Of a stretch of 64,000 nucleotides of DNA, positions 6,629 to 16,620 are shown piece after piece. The notes beneath the pieces are model-generated. The model was not told where the DNA came from and did no database searches. It saw only the letters and a program-made list of their open reading frames with translations. Made by a program: the position numbers and the translations under genes. Position 1 is the stretch's first letter; each line of letters starts with the position of its first letter. The stretch spans positions 1-64,000 of the forward strand of contig JAYTSU010000021.1 in NCBI GenBank assembly GCA_043745485.1. Direction: 5' to 3'. The DNA comes from RYN-417 sp043745485 (GTDB taxonomy: Bacteria > Patescibacteriota > Saccharimonadia > Saccharimonadales > JACDBH01).

Positions 6629-8284
6629 CTAAAAGTGGTCGCGCACGTGCGAGAAAGAATAGTCCCACAATGCATTAGCTTTTTTGTGAGGGTTGAAAAT
6701 GTGATTAGGATCAAATATGTCTTTAGTTTTACGAAATAGGTCAACAACTTCCTTGCCATACATTTCTTCTAGCCATGGGCCGCGGACCAGCCCGTCGTTG
6801 TGCTCACCGCTCAAAGATCCTTTGTACTTGAGGACTAGCTCATTCACTTCTTTCATGCTTGGCTGTAACTTCTCGCGCTCGTCTTTTTCTTCTAATTTCA
6901 TGAGCGGGATAATATGGAAGTTACCGTCACCCATGTGTCCAGCAATAGTCGCAAGAAGCTTATATTTTTTAATTATCAAACGAAGTTCTGGCAAAAACTT
7001 AGGCAAGTATTCTGGATTTACTACGAGGTCGTCAATATATGGGGCAGTGTGCTTGTCCTTCACTTTGCTTCTGAGCAACTGGAAGCTGCTCCGGCGCATA
7101 ATTTGAAACTTGCGCTGCTTTGCCTCGGTATCGTCTTCTTCAAACAAACTCTCATGCTTAAACTCTTTCATATCCTCACGGAGCGCATGTACTTTTTGCG
7201 AAACTTCTTCAGGCGTTTCTCCAGTAAACTCAGCAAGCAGTACCATCTTAGGAATACCACGAAAAAGCAGCAGTGCATCAGGAATCAGCTGAAAAGCAAG
7301 CTTGATTGTCTCCTTCCAGCCAATGAGCTTATGGAAGGAAAAAAAGAGTTTAATACTTAGGATTAATGTATAGTTGTCGAAGCCTTCGAAAGTGGCGGGA
7401 TGGTGTGTCATGACTTTATTAATAAGCTCACCTAAGTCGTCCGTTTTCTTGAGAAATATAACTAAGCTACCAGAGTGAGCCGTAGAGGGCACTAAGCGAA
7501 AGTTAATGTCTGTTGTGAGCCCTAAAGTTCCCTGTGCACCAATAATTATTTGGGTCATATCAAAAACGCCCGTTTCGCGGTCCCACACATCCCACAGTTT
7601 ATAGCCGGTAGAATTTTTTGTCACATGAGGCTTGGCGGCATTTATTTTGTCGTAGTTTTTTTCAATCAGTTCAAATAAATTTTTGTATAAATCTCCTTCG
7701 TAATCGCCTTGGGCCATTTTTGCGTCCAAATCAGCTTTGTCAAGAGGCTTCACGCTATACTCATTTCCATCTGCAAATACAACCTTGAGCTCATTCACAA
7801 ATTTTTCTGTTTTGCCAAACTCTAAAGACTTTTCGCCACCAGAATTATTATTGACCATACCGCCGACAGTACATAGATCTCGGCTCGCAGGAAACGGCGG
7901 AAGCAACGCTTTATGTTTGAGGGTTTCGACTTCAAAATCTCTATAAAAAACACCTGGCTGCACCTGGGCAGAGGTTGGCGAAACTGATGTAATAGTTGTG
8001 AAGTGCTTGTTAAAATCTGCAATGATGGAGTCGTTGATGGCACCACCAGACATGTCGGTGCCTGCGCTCCGTGCTGTAACGCTCAAATTGGGATTATTAA
8101 CGCGTTCGCTATTAATTGTTTTAATCAGTGCCTGAACGTCTGCACTGTTGTTTGGCGAAACAATCAGCTCTGGACGAAGCTCAAACAAAGAAGCATCATG
8201 ACTATAAAAGTCTTTAGCGGTTGCAGAATCGTCAGTCTCGCCTATAAAACCCGCGGCTTTGAGCGCAGTAGTGAAGTTATCCAT
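6629..8284 (-). CDS. FAD-linked dehydrogenase, D-lactate dehydrogenase/GlcD family
   Basis: A 551-aa flavoprotein. The N-terminal FAD_binding_4 domain carries ELIVSPNNSADVQALI, the pyrophosphate-binding TARSAGTDMSGGA and LCTVGGMVNNNSGGEKSL. The C-terminal FAD-oxidase C domain carries IAGHMGDGNFHIIPLM and SGEHNDGLVRGPWLEEMYG, and ends in the usual DIFDPNHIFNPHKK. It likely oxidises D-lactate or glycolate and passes electrons to quinone. With cyo genes on one side and the type II NADH dehydrogenase on the other, a respiratory role is reasonable. No iron-sulfur domain is fused. The exact 2-hydroxyacid substrate is not decided by sequence. Confidence 0.85.
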   Translation of the reverse strand: MDNFTTALKAAGFIGETDDSATAKDFYSHDASLFELRPELIVSPNNSADVQALIKTINSERVNNPNLSVTARSAGTDMSGGAINDSIIADFNKHFTTITSVSPTSAQVQPGVFYRDFEVETLKHKALLPPFPASRDLCTVGGMVNNNSGGEKSLEFGKTEKFVNELKVVFADGNEYSVKPLDKADLDAKMAQGDYEGDLYKNLFELIEKNYDKINAAKPHVTKNSTGYKLWDVWDRETGVFDMTQIIIGAQGTLGLTTDINFRLVPSTAHSGSLVIFLKKTDDLGELINKVMTHHPATFEGFDNYTLILSIKLFFSFHKLIGWKETIKLAFQLIPDALLLFRGIPKMVLLAEFTGETPEEVSQKVHALREDMKEFKHESLFEEDDTEAKQRKFQIMRRSSFQLLRSKVKDKHTAPYIDDLVVNPEYLPKFLPELRLIIKKYKLLATIAGHMGDGNFHIIPLMKLEEKDEREKLQPSMKEVNELVLKYKGSLSGEHNDGLVRGPWLEEMYGKEVVDLFRKTKDIFDPNHIFNPHKKANALWDYSFSHVRDHF

Positions 8285-8396
8285 TATCCTTAAGCTTACT
8301 TGTTATTGTTTTAGTTCGCAAGCAAAAGAGTTAGCATCCAACGACGCTATAATAACCCTTATGCATTTCCGGTAATATTTTGTATACTTAAGCGTA

Positions 8397-9590
8397 ATGA
8401 AGCAAAAACATGTACTCATAGTGGGGGGCGGCTTTGCCGGCGTTAAGGCAGCGCTTGATCTCGCCAAGCACGATCAACATTTTAAGATAACCCTCCTTTC
8501 TGACGAGACCACATTTAATTACCACCCAACGCTGTATCATACTGCTACGGGCGGAAGCAGACAGGTGTCTGACATACCACTTAGTGAAATACTTGGTGAT
8601 AAGCCAGTAAAAATTCTAAACGGCCATGCCGAAACGCTGGATAGAATTCATAAAACAGTTACTTTAGCAGACGGGTCTAAGCTACATTACGACATACTCA
8701 TTCTTGCTCTTGGTGCTATCACTAACTATTTCGGTATTAAAGGTATGCAGGAATATTCATACGGTATTAAGTCACTCCAAGAAGCAGAAGAGCTTAAAGC
8801 CCATTTGCACAAACAGCTCATAGAAGACAAAAAGCCAGATCTTAATTATATAATTGTGGGTGGTGGACCAACGGGAGTAGAATTAGCCGGCGCACTTCCA
8901 GGCTATGTAAAACGAATCATGAAACAGCATGGACTACGTGATGCAAAGTTACATGTCGACGTGGTGGAAGCGGCGCCACACCTGATGCCCCGTATGCCCA
9001 AGTCAGTTTCTAAATCGTTTGAACGAAGACTACGCAGCTTAGGTGTTAAATTATACCTTGGTACTCCTGTGCAGGCAGAGACAGCCAACACGCTCCTTAT
9101 GAACGGTAAATATGTCCGCAGTCATACGGTTGTTTGGACGGCAGGTATTGCTAATAACCCCTTCTTTGACAAGAATGGGTTTATGGCAACCAAGAACCAT
9201 AAAGTCCAGATAGACAGGCTTATGCAAGCATGGCCAGGTATATTCGTCATCGGCGATAATGCTGACACGCCGTACAGTGGTATGGCACAGACTGCTCTGT
9301 ATGATGCACATTTTGTAGTTGAGAACCTTGTAAGGCACGCAAACAATGAGCGTCCGTATGCATACAAGGCAAAAAAGCCGATTTATGTTACACCCGCTGG
9401 TCCACATTGGGCGTCAGTTGTCTGGGGCAGAGTGCACATCTATGGCTGGTTGGGCTGGGCCATACGGCAAGCAGCCGACTGGATGGGCTATAGAGACTTG
9501 GAGCCGTGGTGGCGCGCCACCGAACTTTTGATTGCAAAAGCAGACCGTGAGGACGGTTGCGCTGTATGTGCCGCGCCCGCTTTTAAATAA
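8397..9590 (+). CDS. ndh: Type II NADH:quinone oxidoreductase
   Basis: A 397-aa flavoprotein with two Rossmann motifs: GGGFAGVKAA near residues 10-19 for FAD and VGGGPTGVELAGAL near 157 for NADH. It also carries VWTAGIANNPF and the FAD-binding VIGDNADTPYSGMAQTA. It is a single-subunit, non-pumping enzyme that moves electrons from NADH to quinone. Its C-terminal region (HIYGWLGWAIRQAADWMGY) could be the amphipathic membrane anchor. The gene is divergent from the FAD dehydrogenase and overlaps the queA stop by 8 nt. No complex I genes are seen in this window. Confidence 0.9.
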   Translation: MKQKHVLIVGGGFAGVKAALDLAKHDQHFKITLLSDETTFNYHPTLYHTATGGSRQVSDIPLSEILGDKPVKILNGHAETLDRIHKTVTLADGSKLHYDILILALGAITNYFGIKGMQEYSYGIKSLQEAEELKAHLHKQLIEDKKPDLNYIIVGGGPTGVELAGALPGYVKRIMKQHGLRDAKLHVDVVEAAPHLMPRMPKSVSKSFERRLRSLGVKLYLGTPVQAETANTLLMNGKYVRSHTVVWTAGIANNPFFDKNGFMATKNHKVQIDRLMQAWPGIFVIGDNADTPYSGMAQTALYDAHFVVENLVRHANNERPYAYKAKKPIYVTPAGPHWASVVWGRVHIYGWLGWAIRQAADWMGYRDLEPWWRATELLIAKADREDGCAVCAAPAFK

Positions 9591-10569
9591 TTATCATGGC
9601 ATCGCCAAAAGAATAAAATCGATAGTTCTGGGCAATTGCATGCGCATAGACACGCTGTAATTCGTCAACCGAACCCATAAACGCACTTACGAGCATCAAT
9701 AGTGTACTTTTTGGTAAATGAAAATTAGTAATCAGTGAGCCAACAGATTTGAATTCATAGCCAGGAGTAATAAATATAGCCGTAGAGCCGCTTTCTTCCT
9801 TAAAAGGCAATTGTGCACTTTCTAGGACCCGTACAGTAGTCGTACCTACTGCAGTAATATGATTAGAAGCGTTTAGTATATGTGCCACTTCTGTACTCAC
9901 CACGTATGATTCCTCATGCATTACGTGATCTCTTAAATTATCGGTTTTTACTGGTGCAAATGTACCCATACCTATGTGCAATGTAACTTCTGCAATTGTA
10001 TGTTCTTTACGAATGTTCTCCAATAATTCTGAAGTAAAATGCAAACCCGCGGTCGGGGCAGCTTTACTACCAAGTGGATCAGCATAGACTGTTTGATATT
10101 CTTCAGCTAATGATTCGTCTTGAGCTATGTATGGCGGTAGTGGCGTCAGGCGGAACGGATCAAAACTGACGTCGTCTAGGGGGCGATCAAGGCTGATTGT
10201 GCGAACGCCGTCATCGGCAATATCATCAACACGAAATATAAAATTATCCACCGTAACTTCGCCAAGTTGGAACTTTTTGCCTGGATAAACCAACGCTTTT
10301 ATGGTAGTAGGGTTAATAGTCTCAAGCACAAATACTTCTGTTTTACCAAACCGCAAACGACACTTTTCGACTCGGCTATTATTAACGACGAGGGTGGAGT
10401 CTTTGGGTAAATACTTCGCAATATTATAAAAAAAGTCATCAATTATTGATTGTGATTTACGATCATACACAAGCAGCCGGGCGTGATCGCGAGGACTAGC
10501 AGGTACTTGAGCTATAAGACGCTCTGGCAGTATAAAATCAAAATCTCTCAAAGTGTAGTTTTTAGGCAT
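9583..10569 (-). CDS. queA: S-adenosylmethionine:tRNA ribosyltransferase-isomerase
   Basis: A 328-aa protein beginning MPKNYTLRDFDFILPERLIA. It carries the QueA hallmarks PRDHARLLVYDR, TLVVNNSRV, SKAAPTAGLHFT, TLHIGMGTFAPV and ITNFHLPKSTLLMLVSAF. It forms the epoxyqueuosine ring on tRNAs with GUN anticodons. I chose the start at 10569 because upstream codons in this frame are the antisense of uvrD, and 328 aa fits the family (about 340). It shares a 22-nt intergenic region with the divergent helicase. No other queuosine genes are visible here. Confidence 0.92.
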   Translation of the reverse strand: MPKNYTLRDFDFILPERLIAQVPASPRDHARLLVYDRKSQSIIDDFFYNIAKYLPKDSTLVVNNSRVEKCRLRFGKTEVFVLETINPTTIKALVYPGKKFQLGEVTVDNFIFRVDDIADDGVRTISLDRPLDDVSFDPFRLTPLPPYIAQDESLAEEYQTVYADPLGSKAAPTAGLHFTSELLENIRKEHTIAEVTLHIGMGTFAPVKTDNLRDHVMHEESYVVSTEVAHILNASNHITAVGTTTVRVLESAQLPFKEESGSTAIFITPGYEFKSVGSLITNFHLPKSTLLMLVSAFMGSVDELQRVYAHAIAQNYRFYSFGDAMIII

Positions 10570-10591
10570 AACAGAGTAGAATATACAGTAT

Positions 10592-13500
10592 ATGGGTAAC
10601 TTCTCCAAAGAATATGACATGTTAAATGTCGAACAAAAAAAGGCTGTCGATGCTACTGAGGGCGCAGTCTTGGTCATTGCAGGGCCGGGCACAGGCAAAA
10701 CCCAACTTCTTTCACTACGAGTCGCAAACATATTAGAAAAATCTGACAGCCTACCACAAAACATTTTATGTCTTACGTTTACTAATAAAGCTGCGAACAA
10801 CATGCAACTTCGCTTGAGTAAACTCGTGGGCGCGGCCGCTCGTAAAGTCATGATAAGTACTTTCCATAGTTTTGCTGCTGAAGTCATGAATCTATACCCC
10901 GAATATTTTTGGCAGGGAGCACGCCTTATAAATGTGCCACAAGCGGTGCAGTATGAAATTATTACTAATATACTATCAGCACTACCTCTCGACAATCCGC
11001 TTGCACTCAAATTTGCCGGTCAATTTACAAGCACTAAAGATGTCTTAGATGGGCTGAGACTTGCTAAAGAAGCGGGTTTGACACCAGATAAGCTGCGAGC
11101 GCTTATAGAGCATAATATTTCGTACATTAACACAGTCGAATCGGAGCTTGTAGAAATATGTTCTGAGCGACTGAGTTATAAAAAACTTGATGAACTCGCG
11201 CTACGTATTGAGGAGTTGCCTATGCAGCATACCGACGATCTAACTCGGCCGCTTTCGGCACTATCAACCGTTATATTAGAAAGTTTTGAGGCCGCACATA
11301 GCGCTGATGAAGCTACGGCTAAGACAAGGAATACCAGTGCGTGGAAAAGCCGCTGGATCAAATCCGTTGAAGGCAAAAAAGGTATGTATGACGAAAGGAA
11401 GCGCAATGATTGGTGGTTGGCACTAGCTGATGTTTATGAAAGCTATAGAAATGCATTGCACGCTCGCGGCTTTTACGATTTTTCTGACATGATAATTGAA
11501 GTTATTACGCAACTAGAACGTCGTCCTGACATGCTGGCCGACATTCAAGAACGTTTTCATTATGTGCTGATTGACGAGTTTCAGGATACGAATGCAGCTC
11601 AGCTTCGACTCGCGCACCTTGTTGCAGACAGCTATACGTCAGAAGGAAACCCAAATATTATGGCAGTAGGTGACGATGATCAGTCTATCTACAAGTTTAA
11701 TGGAGCAGAGCTGAGTAATATGCTTGGCTTTACACGGAGCTATCCTAAAGCGCAAATATTTGTGCTGACAGATAATTACCGCTCGAGCCAAAAGGTGCTT
11801 GATGTATCGATGGAAGTTATTAAGCAGGCAAGTGAACGCGTCACGACTAAATATGCTGCTATTACAAAAGAATTGGTCGCCAAAAACCCACCCGCAGCAT
11901 CAAGTAACATCAAACATCTCTCCTTTCCAACCAAAGAACATGAATATTATGGTGTTGCCAAAGCCATTAAGTTAGCGCATAAAAAAGGTAGCGTAGCTGT
12001 ACTCGCTCGCAGTCATGACAGTTTACGGAAAGTTGCCTTGGCATTGCGCTCCCAAAGTGTGCCTGTGCGCTATGAGCAACAGCAAAGTGTTTTGGAACAA
12101 CCTATTATTAAACAGGTGTTGTTAATTAGCGAGATTATTACTGCAATATCTACAGGTGACGAGGCTCTCGTTAATACGTATATTCCAAAGCTTTTAACGT
12201 ATGACACATGGCATATTACGCCGAGTATATTATGGAAGCTTGCTCTGCAGAACCGCAACAATACTCACTGGTTAGAAAGTATGGAAAACAGCACTGACGA
12301 ATACCTTATGAGCATTGCACAGTGGCTACTGTGGCTTGCAGGCAAAAGTCAGTCAGAGCCGCTCGTCCGTATGCTCGAATATATCATTGGACTTAGCGCC
12401 TCAGAACATATGACTAGTCCATTGCGCCGACACTACTTAGAAGCTACCGCAGTAGATACGCCGTATCTCGCTGGCATATCTGCTATTTCTAAACTCATTA
12501 CTCTTGCGCAAGAATTTAGCACACACGGCTCAGCTTCTATTGAAGATTTTGTGCGGCTCATGCGCGTAAGCCATGACAACAACCAAACCATCACTGATCA
12601 GTCGCTTTTTGTGACGTCTTCAGACGCAGTTGAGCTCCTAACAATACATAAGGCAAAGGGCCTTGAGTTTGACTCTGTCTATATAGTGGATGCAATGGAA
12701 TCGAACTGGAAACCATCGTCACGCGGACGTAAAGCACCGTCTAACCTGCCACTACGTCCAGCAGGTGACAATTATGACGACTACGTACGGCTCATGTTTG
12801 TTGCGATGACACGTGCTAAGCGTGACCTAACAATTGCTAGTTACTATACAAACGAGGCAGGCGATGAAGCTGTGCCATCGTCTATAATTCGTGACATCTT
12901 ACCAGCAGAAATAATTACTTATAATAATGCGGACAATCCTATTACTGTATTGGAACCTGCAGTTACATGGCCCCGGCTTGAAGGTAGTGATGAAACAACG
13001 CTTCTCAAAGATATCTTAGAAAACTATACATTAAGCCCTAGTGCATTTCTGGACTTCCTAGATATATCAAAAGGTGGGCCACAATATTTCTTAGAAAAAT
13101 ATTTGCTCCGTTTGCCAGAAGCTCAATCTACGGCGGCCGCATTTGGTAGCTCAATCCATAGAGCACTGGAAAGTGCTCAGCAGCTCATGCGTGACGGTAA
13201 TTTTGATATAAATGCCATTACTTCCACATATAAAATTACGTTACTTGAACAAAATCTAAGCAGTCTGGAATATAGCCGCTATCTAGCCCATGGCAAGAAT
13301 ATTATCAGACGGCTATTTGAAAATTATGAATTAGTACTGAGTGTTGAGGGCAAGCCAGAAGTATCTTTGAATGTACACGTAAATGATGTTGCAATAAAAG
13401 GTAAGTTGGACCGTTTGGACAGTACTGAAAATAGTCTACTCATAACTGACTATAAAACTGGTAAACCGTTGAGCTCTTTGCACACCAAAAACCAATCTTT

Positions 13501-13804
13501 ACAGCTCAAAGCCTGGCGACATCGGACACAGTTAGAGCTATACATTCTTATGCTCCGTGAGTCTGGAAAGTTTCCGAATAATACAATTATAGAAGCTCAA
13601 ATGACATACGTGGAAGCAGAGTCCAAGAAAGAACTAAATCTCAGATACATTCCTGATGAGGATGCGCTACATCGCGTACAACAATTAGTTATAAAAGTCA
13701 GTAAAAATATTCAAAGCCTAAATCTGCCAGATATACGTCATTATGATGCAAGTTACGATGGTACTAGGCAGTTTGAGAATGATTTATTAAACGGCACAAT
13801 ATAA
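10592..13804 (+). CDS. UvrD-family helicase fused to a RecB-type nuclease domain
   Basis: A 1070-aa protein. The helicase core shows Walker A AGPGTGKT (about 30-37), FTNKAANNM, Walker B LIDEFQDTNAAQ, VGDDDQSIYKFNGA, LLTIHKAKGLEFDSVYI and VAMTRAKRDL. The C-terminal region carries GSSIHRALE and KGKLDRLD with LLITDYKTGK, the D...DYK pattern of PD-(D/E)XK RecB nucleases. Such fusions (AddA-like or the ATP-dependent nuclease class) process DNA ends. The start at 10592 follows a TATACA-like box; an ATG at 10619 is an alternative. A strong terminator follows immediately. Confidence 0.9.
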   Translation: MGNFSKEYDMLNVEQKKAVDATEGAVLVIAGPGTGKTQLLSLRVANILEKSDSLPQNILCLTFTNKAANNMQLRLSKLVGAAARKVMISTFHSFAAEVMNLYPEYFWQGARLINVPQAVQYEIITNILSALPLDNPLALKFAGQFTSTKDVLDGLRLAKEAGLTPDKLRALIEHNISYINTVESELVEICSERLSYKKLDELALRIEELPMQHTDDLTRPLSALSTVILESFEAAHSADEATAKTRNTSAWKSRWIKSVEGKKGMYDERKRNDWWLALADVYESYRNALHARGFYDFSDMIIEVITQLERRPDMLADIQERFHYVLIDEFQDTNAAQLRLAHLVADSYTSEGNPNIMAVGDDDQSIYKFNGAELSNMLGFTRSYPKAQIFVLTDNYRSSQKVLDVSMEVIKQASERVTTKYAAITKELVAKNPPAASSNIKHLSFPTKEHEYYGVAKAIKLAHKKGSVAVLARSHDSLRKVALALRSQSVPVRYEQQQSVLEQPIIKQVLLISEIITAISTGDEALVNTYIPKLLTYDTWHITPSILWKLALQNRNNTHWLESMENSTDEYLMSIAQWLLWLAGKSQSEPLVRMLEYIIGLSASEHMTSPLRRHYLEATAVDTPYLAGISAISKLITLAQEFSTHGSASIEDFVRLMRVSHDNNQTITDQSLFVTSSDAVELLTIHKAKGLEFDSVYIVDAMESNWKPSSRGRKAPSNLPLRPAGDNYDDYVRLMFVAMTRAKRDLTIASYYTNEAGDEAVPSSIIRDILPAEIITYNNADNPITVLEPAVTWPRLEGSDETTLLKDILENYTLSPSAFLDFLDISKGGPQYFLEKYLLRLPEAQSTAAAFGSSIHRALESAQQLMRDGNFDINAITSTYKITLLEQNLSSLEYSRYLAHGKNIIRRLFENYELVLSVEGKPEVSLNVHVNDVAIKGKLDRLDSTENSLLITDYKTGKPLSSLHTKNQSLQLKAWRHRTQLELYILMLRESGKFPNNTIIEAQMTYVEAESKKELNLRYIPDEDALHRVQQLVIKVSKNIQSLNLPDIRHYDASYDGTRQFENDLLNGTI

Positions 13805-13834
13805 AAAGAACTCCTTTTTAACGGAGTTCTTTTT
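13803..13834. terminator. Bidirectional intrinsic terminator
   Basis: A 12-bp stem, AAAAAGAACTCC paired with GGAGTTCTTTTT, with an 8-nt loop, followed by T on both strands. It sits between the convergent helicase and aquaporin genes and can serve both. Confidence 0.9.
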
Positions 13835-13853
13835 ATTGAAAAAGTTACGGTAA

Positions 13854-14612
13854 CTAGCTTGTTTTGCGACGAGTTGTTGTAGTCCTCTTCTTAACAACTG
13901 GCTTGCGACGAGTAGTAGCCTTTGATGTTGCAATACGGCGTGACACAACTGGAGTGGTTTCTGTTGTGTTAACGACTGTTACCTTTCCTGATGTACGAGT
14001 AGCAAACAAATATGCGTACAAGTTCATACCAACGACTGACCCAATGATTGGCCCAAAGATATATGCACGGCCCCACGACTGGTTAGCAAGTGCGACGGCA
14101 GGGTTGATAGTTGCATTTGATGCAAGTGAAGCTATAACTACGCCAACAAACAGTGCAGCACCAACAGTTGCTGCGAGCTTACCGCCTTCGTATTTTTGGT
14201 ACAAAGCTGAAGTGATACCAAATGTAAATACAAACGTACCAACTGCTTCTGCAACGAGTACCTTCCAGTCAAAATTCTTACCTGCAATGCTCGTCAGTTT
14301 TTGGCCAGTAAAATACTGAGCTAACTGCCAAGCACCGTAACCGCCAAGCATCTGTGCTGCGAGGAATGCGAGTGCTTGTAATGATCCGATCTTACGAATA
14401 GTCCACATACCAACTGTTACTGCTGGATTAAAATGTGCACCAGAATTTGCTCTAAAAACGAGAGTTAATAGCATATAGGCAATTGCTGCACTAAATGCTA
14501 CGAAATACCCAATACCAATTTGTGAACGTGCCACGTTTATAACTGCAGTTGCCAGGATGCCGGTACCCAGGAACTCCGCTACTAACATAGCGACTTTTGA
14601 ACGTACTGTCAT
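13854..14612 (-). CDS. Aquaporin (MIP family) with basic C-terminal tail
   Basis: A 252-aa channel with six membrane helices and both NPA motifs: AHFNPAVTVGMW in the first half and ATINPAVALANQSWG in the second. The Trp/Arg pattern after the second NPA (NQSWGRAYIFGP) suggests a water channel more than a glycerol facilitator, though this is weak evidence. After the last helix there is an unusual tail of about 45 residues rich in Lys, Arg and Thr (SKATTRRKPVVKKRTTTT). Such a tail is absent from AqpZ and GlpF and may bind anionic lipid or nucleic acid. Confidence 0.9.
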   Translation of the reverse strand: MTVRSKVAMLVAEFLGTGILATAVINVARSQIGIGYFVAFSAAIAYMLLTLVFRANSGAHFNPAVTVGMWTIRKIGSLQALAFLAAQMLGGYGAWQLAQYFTGQKLTSIAGKNFDWKVLVAEAVGTFVFTFGITSALYQKYEGGKLAATVGAALFVGVVIASLASNATINPAVALANQSWGRAYIFGPIIGSVVGMNLYAYLFATRTSGKVTVVNTTETTPVVSRRIATSKATTRRKPVVKKRTTTTRRKTS

Positions 14613-14747
14613 TGTAGAAAACCTTCCGTTATTTTATTACACTCAGCATAATACTATTTTTAGATTTTGCAAATAGTTATAGTTTTTATCTTGAAATAAG
14701 AAGCGTGGTATTGATCGAGATTATGTAAACTTTATGATTGCCTAATG

Positions 14748-15170
14748 CTATCGTTTTCGGCGCTTGAGGCCAGCAACTTGCAAACGAACTGCGTGGCGAT
14801 CCATAAGCGTTTGGGCGTGCTGCAAAGACACGTGATCCCTGGCTTCGGCTTTCATTTTCTTGGCTAGCTCAAAGGCTTTCTGGACTTCTTGTTCATTAAG
14901 TTCGTCGGCGCTGTCAGCCTCATCAACGAGGATTTTTAACTCGTTATTTTCTACTTGTACCGTACCCCCGCTGATTGCAAATATGTCGCGTTGATCGTCA
15001 CGTTCAGTTGCTGTTTTGCGCACCATAATGGCGCCGTGCGTTGCAACACTAATAAGCGGCATGTGGTCTGGCAAAACACCAATTTCACCGTCTAAAGTTG
15101 GTATTAATACTTCATATGCTTCGCCGTCATATTTAACACCGTCGAGTGTATATAAAACGAAGTGAATCAT
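14748..15170 (-). CDS. atpC: ATP synthase F1 epsilon subunit
   Basis: A 140-aa protein with the N-terminal beta-sandwich motifs IPTLDGEIGVLPDHMPLIS and FAISGGTVQVENNELKILVDEA, then a helical hairpin. It belongs to the central stalk and can inhibit ATP hydrolysis. It is the last gene of the atpIBEFHAGDC operon and starts 3 nt after the atpD stop. The basic end (KRRKR) is a little unusual. Confidence 0.92.
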   Translation of the reverse strand: MIHFVLYTLDGVKYDGEAYEVLIPTLDGEIGVLPDHMPLISVATHGAIMVRKTATERDDQRDIFAISGGTVQVENNELKILVDEADSADELNEQEVQKAFELAKKMKAEARDHVSLQHAQTLMDRHAVRLQVAGLKRRKR

Positions 15171-15173
15171 GAA

Positions 15174-16565
15174 TTATTTCTTGTCTTCCTTGACTTCAGT
15201 GATGTCGCCCTTCATATAGAAAGCGCTTTCTGGCTTGTCATCATGCTTGCCATCAAGGATTTCTGCAAATCCAGCAATAGTGTCTGCAAGTGGTACGTAT
15301 TTACCAGGTTTGCCCACGAAAATTTCTGCCACAAAAAATGGTTGTGTTAAGAAACGTTGGATTTTGCGTGCACGTGACACAGTCAGCTTATCTTCGTCTG
15401 ACAGTTCTTCCATACCAAGAATGGCAATAATGTCGATAAGGTCTTTGTAGCGCTGCAAAACACGCTGTACTTCACGGGCAACGCGGTAGTGCTCTTCACC
15501 AACAATTTCTGGGTCTAGGATCGTAGAGCTAGAGTCAAGCGGATCAACAGCAGGGTAGAGGCCTAGCTCTGTCAATGCGCGGTTTAACACAATGGTGGAG
15601 TCCAGGTGCGCGAATGTAGTTGCAGGTGCTGGGTCGGTGTTGTCATCGGCAGGTACAAACACGGCCTGCACGGATGTGATAGAGCCTTTACGCGTTGATG
15701 TAATGCGTTCTTGTAATGCACCCATTTCTTGGGCCAAAGTTGGCTGGTAGCCCACTGCAGACGGCAAACGTCCCAGCAATGCAGAAACTTCAGAACCAGC
15801 CTGGGTGTAGCGGAAAATGTTGTCAATGAAAAGTAGCACATCATTGCCTTTGTCGCGGAAACCTTCGGCAATAGTCAGGCCGCTCAAGGCTACGCGGAGA
15901 CGCGCACCAGGTGGCTCGTTCATTTGTCCAAACACTAGCGAAGTCTTTTCAATTACACCAGATTCAGTCATTTCGTGGTATAGGTCATTACCTTCACGGG
16001 TACGCTCGCCGACACCTGCAAATACGGAGTAGCCGTTGTGGAACTTGGCGATGTTGTTGATAAGTTCTTGAATAAGCACGGTTTTGCCGACACCAGCTCC
16101 ACCAAACAGCCCAACCTTACCACCACGAGTTACAGGCGCAATGAGGTCAATAACTTTAATGCCTGTTTCCAAGATTTCGGTATTGCCAGACTGCTCAGTA
16201 AAAGCAGGGGGTAAACGATGAATTGGTGATGTGTTTTTAAAGACACCACCTTTATTATCAATTGGCTCACCAATAACGTTAAACATGCGGCCCAATGTTT
16301 CTTCGCCAATAGGCACACTAATTGGTGCGCCAGTATCAATCATTGTGGCACCGCGTTCCAGGCCATCGGTTGCACCAAGTGCAATAGCTCGGACGCTAGA
16401 TTCGCTCAAGTGCTGCGCAACTTCAAACAGTAACTTTTCGCCGTTTAGGGTTGCTTCTAACGCATTATAAATAGCGGGCAAATGGCCCATTTCAAAATGC
16501 ACGTCTACCACCACGCCAACGATCTGGCTAATTTTACCGGTCTTTGTTGCTTCTGCTGTTGCCAT
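15174..16565 (-). CDS. atpD: ATP synthase F1 beta subunit
   Basis: A 463-aa catalytic subunit with Walker A GGAGVGKTVLIQELI, the catalytic region GERTREGNDLYHEM, Walker B VLLFIDNIFRYTQAG, RLPSAVGYQPTLAQEMG and the SITSVQAVFVPADD loop. Length and motif order are standard. It is the catalytic site for ATP synthesis in the membrane-bound F1Fo complex. Confidence 0.97.
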   Translation of the reverse strand: MATAEATKTGKISQIVGVVVDVHFEMGHLPAIYNALEATLNGEKLLFEVAQHLSESSVRAIALGATDGLERGATMIDTGAPISVPIGEETLGRMFNVIGEPIDNKGGVFKNTSPIHRLPPAFTEQSGNTEILETGIKVIDLIAPVTRGGKVGLFGGAGVGKTVLIQELINNIAKFHNGYSVFAGVGERTREGNDLYHEMTESGVIEKTSLVFGQMNEPPGARLRVALSGLTIAEGFRDKGNDVLLFIDNIFRYTQAGSEVSALLGRLPSAVGYQPTLAQEMGALQERITSTRKGSITSVQAVFVPADDNTDPAPATTFAHLDSTIVLNRALTELGLYPAVDPLDSSSTILDPEIVGEEHYRVAREVQRVLQRYKDLIDIIAILGMEELSDEDKLTVSRARKIQRFLTQPFFVAEIFVGKPGKYVPLADTIAGFAEILDGKHDDKPESAFYMKGDITEVKEDKK

Positions 16566-16620
16566 TATTTCTTCTCCTCGCTGTTAGTGTATGTCATAAA
16601 AGTTTCTAAAGTTACATGAA

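Noticed and set aside
10570..11010. N-terminal extension of the queA reading frame by about 147 codons
   Set aside because: It is the antisense of the conserved uvrD helicase N-terminus (Walker A region). The QueA family start MPKNYTLRDFDF lies at 10569.
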